From positions 62,001 to 126,000 of the forward strand of contig NZ_FOLS01000005.1 of assembly GCF_900112375.1 (NCBI RefSeq): a DNA stretch of 64,000 bases. The letters run 5' to 3'. Every line of letters begins with the position of its first letter. Positions within the stretch are counted from its first letter, which is position 1. A program made the translations under genes and the position numbers. Shown in pieces: positions 63,209 to 64,000 of this stretch. The notes beneath the pieces were generated by a model. It did not search any database, had not been told where the DNA came from, and saw only the letters and a program-made list of their open reading frames with translations. This stretch comes from Pseudomonas citronellolis (GTDB lineage Bacteria > Pseudomonadota > Gammaproteobacteria > Pseudomonadales > Pseudomonadaceae).

Positions 63209-64000
63209 TCAGCCCTTGGCGGTGCGCTTCTTCTTCTCGGGGTCGTCGAAGGGCAGGGTGTGGGCGATGGCGCTGGTCTGCAGGCTGCCGCGCACCTGCA
63301 GCGGCACGCCCTGTTCGGCGCAGTCGGTGCTCAGCCGGGCGATGGCCATGGAACGGCCGGTCAGCCGCGAGTACATGGCGCAGGTGATCAGCCCCACTTC
63401 CTGCCCGGCATGCCACAGGGTGTCGCCGGCCTGGGCGGCCTGCTCGCCGTCGAGCAGCACGCCGAAGATGCGGAAGCGCTCCTGGCCCTTGAGCCGGTAG
63501 TGCTCGCCGGCGCCGCGGAAGTCCTGCTTGCCGGGCGACACGGTGAAGTCCAGGCCCAGCTCCCAGAGGCTGTCGCCGGCCTTCTCGTCGGCGAAGGGGT
63601 ACATCTGCGAGTTGTCGTAGGGGTAGAACAGCAGGTAACTCTCCACCCGCAGCCAGTCCAGGGCGGTGAAGGCGCAGGGGATGATGCCCAGGTCCTCGCC
63701 CTGTTCCAGGATGCCGTCCCAGATGGCCGGGGCGTCGGCGGCCTTGCAGAAGATCTCGTAGCCGCGCTCGCCGGTGTAGCCGGTGCGCGAGATCATCACC
63801 GGATGCCCGAACAGCTTGCCCTGCAGGTGGTGGAAGTAGGGCAGCTCGCGGATGCCCGGCACGTGCCTGGCGAGGAAGTCCACCGCCAGCGGGCCCTGCA
63901 GCGACAGGTCGTGCAGGTCGTCGTCGAACAGCACCGCCACCTGCCGGCCCTGGGCCGAGCGGATGAGCATCTCGTGGCCGACGCCGGCGCCGTGCACCAC
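63209..64000 (-). CDS. GcvT-family tetrahydrofolate-dependent protein, probable DmmD, 5'-truncated by window edge
   Basis: The 263 visible residues are the C-terminal part of an aminomethyltransferase-fold protein (LSLQGPLAVDFLARHVPGI, SRTGYTGERGYEIFCKA, CAFTALDWLRVESYLLFYP). The frame is open to the right edge, so the start is outside. In trimethylamine degraders a GcvT-like gene, dmmD, accompanies dmmABC (dimethylamine monooxygenase) next to tmm and tdm, which makes that the best guess. A DmdA-like or glycine-cleavage T protein is the alternative. It ends 53 bp before purU copy 2. Confidence 0.72.
   Translation of the reverse strand: MVHGAGVGHEMLIRSAQGRQVAVLFDDDLHDLSLQGPLAVDFLARHVPGIRELPYFHHLQGKLFGHPVMISRTGYTGERGYEIFCKAADAPAIWDGILEQGEDLGIIPCAFTALDWLRVESYLLFYPYDNSQMYPFADEKAGDSLWELGLDFTVSPGKQDFRGAGEHYRLKGQERFRIFGVLLDGEQAAQAGDTLWHAGQEVGLITCAMYSRLTGRSMAIARLSTDCAEQGVPLQVRGSLQTSAIAHTLPFDDPEKKKRTAKG

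Noticed and set aside
63209..64000. GTG near the right edge as a true start of the GcvT-like gene
   Set aside because: The protein lacks the N-terminal third of the GcvT fold and the frame stays open to the window edge, so the gene is truncated by the window.

Overview
This window is high-GC proteobacterial chromosome, almost certainly Pseudomonas. The evidence is the gluconate/2-ketogluconate gene order familiar from P. aeruginosa, the DUF1302/DUF1329 export cluster, and many REP-type palindromes of the GTAGGAGCGAGC..., GTAGGATGGGTTGAGC... and CCCTCTCCC...GGGAGAGGG kinds. I see no rRNA, tRNA, CRISPR array, insertion sequence or prophage. Locus names from other strains are recalled, not searched.

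Left part (1-30.5 kb). The window opens inside a 2-ketogluconate transporter gene (kguT), followed by kguD, a periplasmic gluconolactonase and the three-subunit gluconate 2-dehydrogenase: a periplasmic glucose oxidation block. Next is a seven-gene operon of unknown pathway (quinone oxidoreductase, TauD-type dioxygenase, BKACE enzyme, MFS transporter, DsbA-like protein, Rieske protein, YeiH-type exporter; 8.45-14.77 kb). An AraC regulator faces away from a hydrolase plus DUF1302/DUF1329/YCF48/MMPL export operon (15.1-24.0 kb). Housekeeping genes follow: a small lipoprotein, ppk2, an SH3 protein, a DUF502 protein, yghU and an SDR.

Middle (29.7-40.5 kb, minus strand). This is a hydroxyproline catabolic operon: binding protein and ABC transporter, a DHDPS-like deaminase, a Cys/Cys epimerase, a DadA-like flavoprotein, an aldehyde dehydrogenase, a Ser/Cys proline-racemase paralogue and a GntR regulator. 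An IclR regulator lies upstream.

Right part (40.5-64 kb). This is a methylated-amine degradation island, the most interesting content. The genes fit a route from trimethylamine to formate: tmm (TMA to TMAO), tdm (TMAO to dimethylamine plus formaldehyde), an edge-truncated GcvT-like gene (dmmD candidate), gmaS and mgsABC (methylamine to N-methylglutamate), mgdABCD (a sarcosine-oxidase-like N-methylglutamate dehydrogenase), folD and two purU copies. An AmtB transporter, a PII protein, an XRE-cupin regulator and a soluble PAS chemoreceptor accompany them. The gmaS and amt promoters share one layout: an NtrC-like GCAC-N7-GTGC site about 115-120 bp upstream, a sigma-54 -24/-12 element, and a GGAA-N7-TTCC operator at the predicted transcription start. 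A related operator precedes purU-folD-mgd. A four-copy, ~310-bp compound REP array separates the regulator gene from the purU promoter region.
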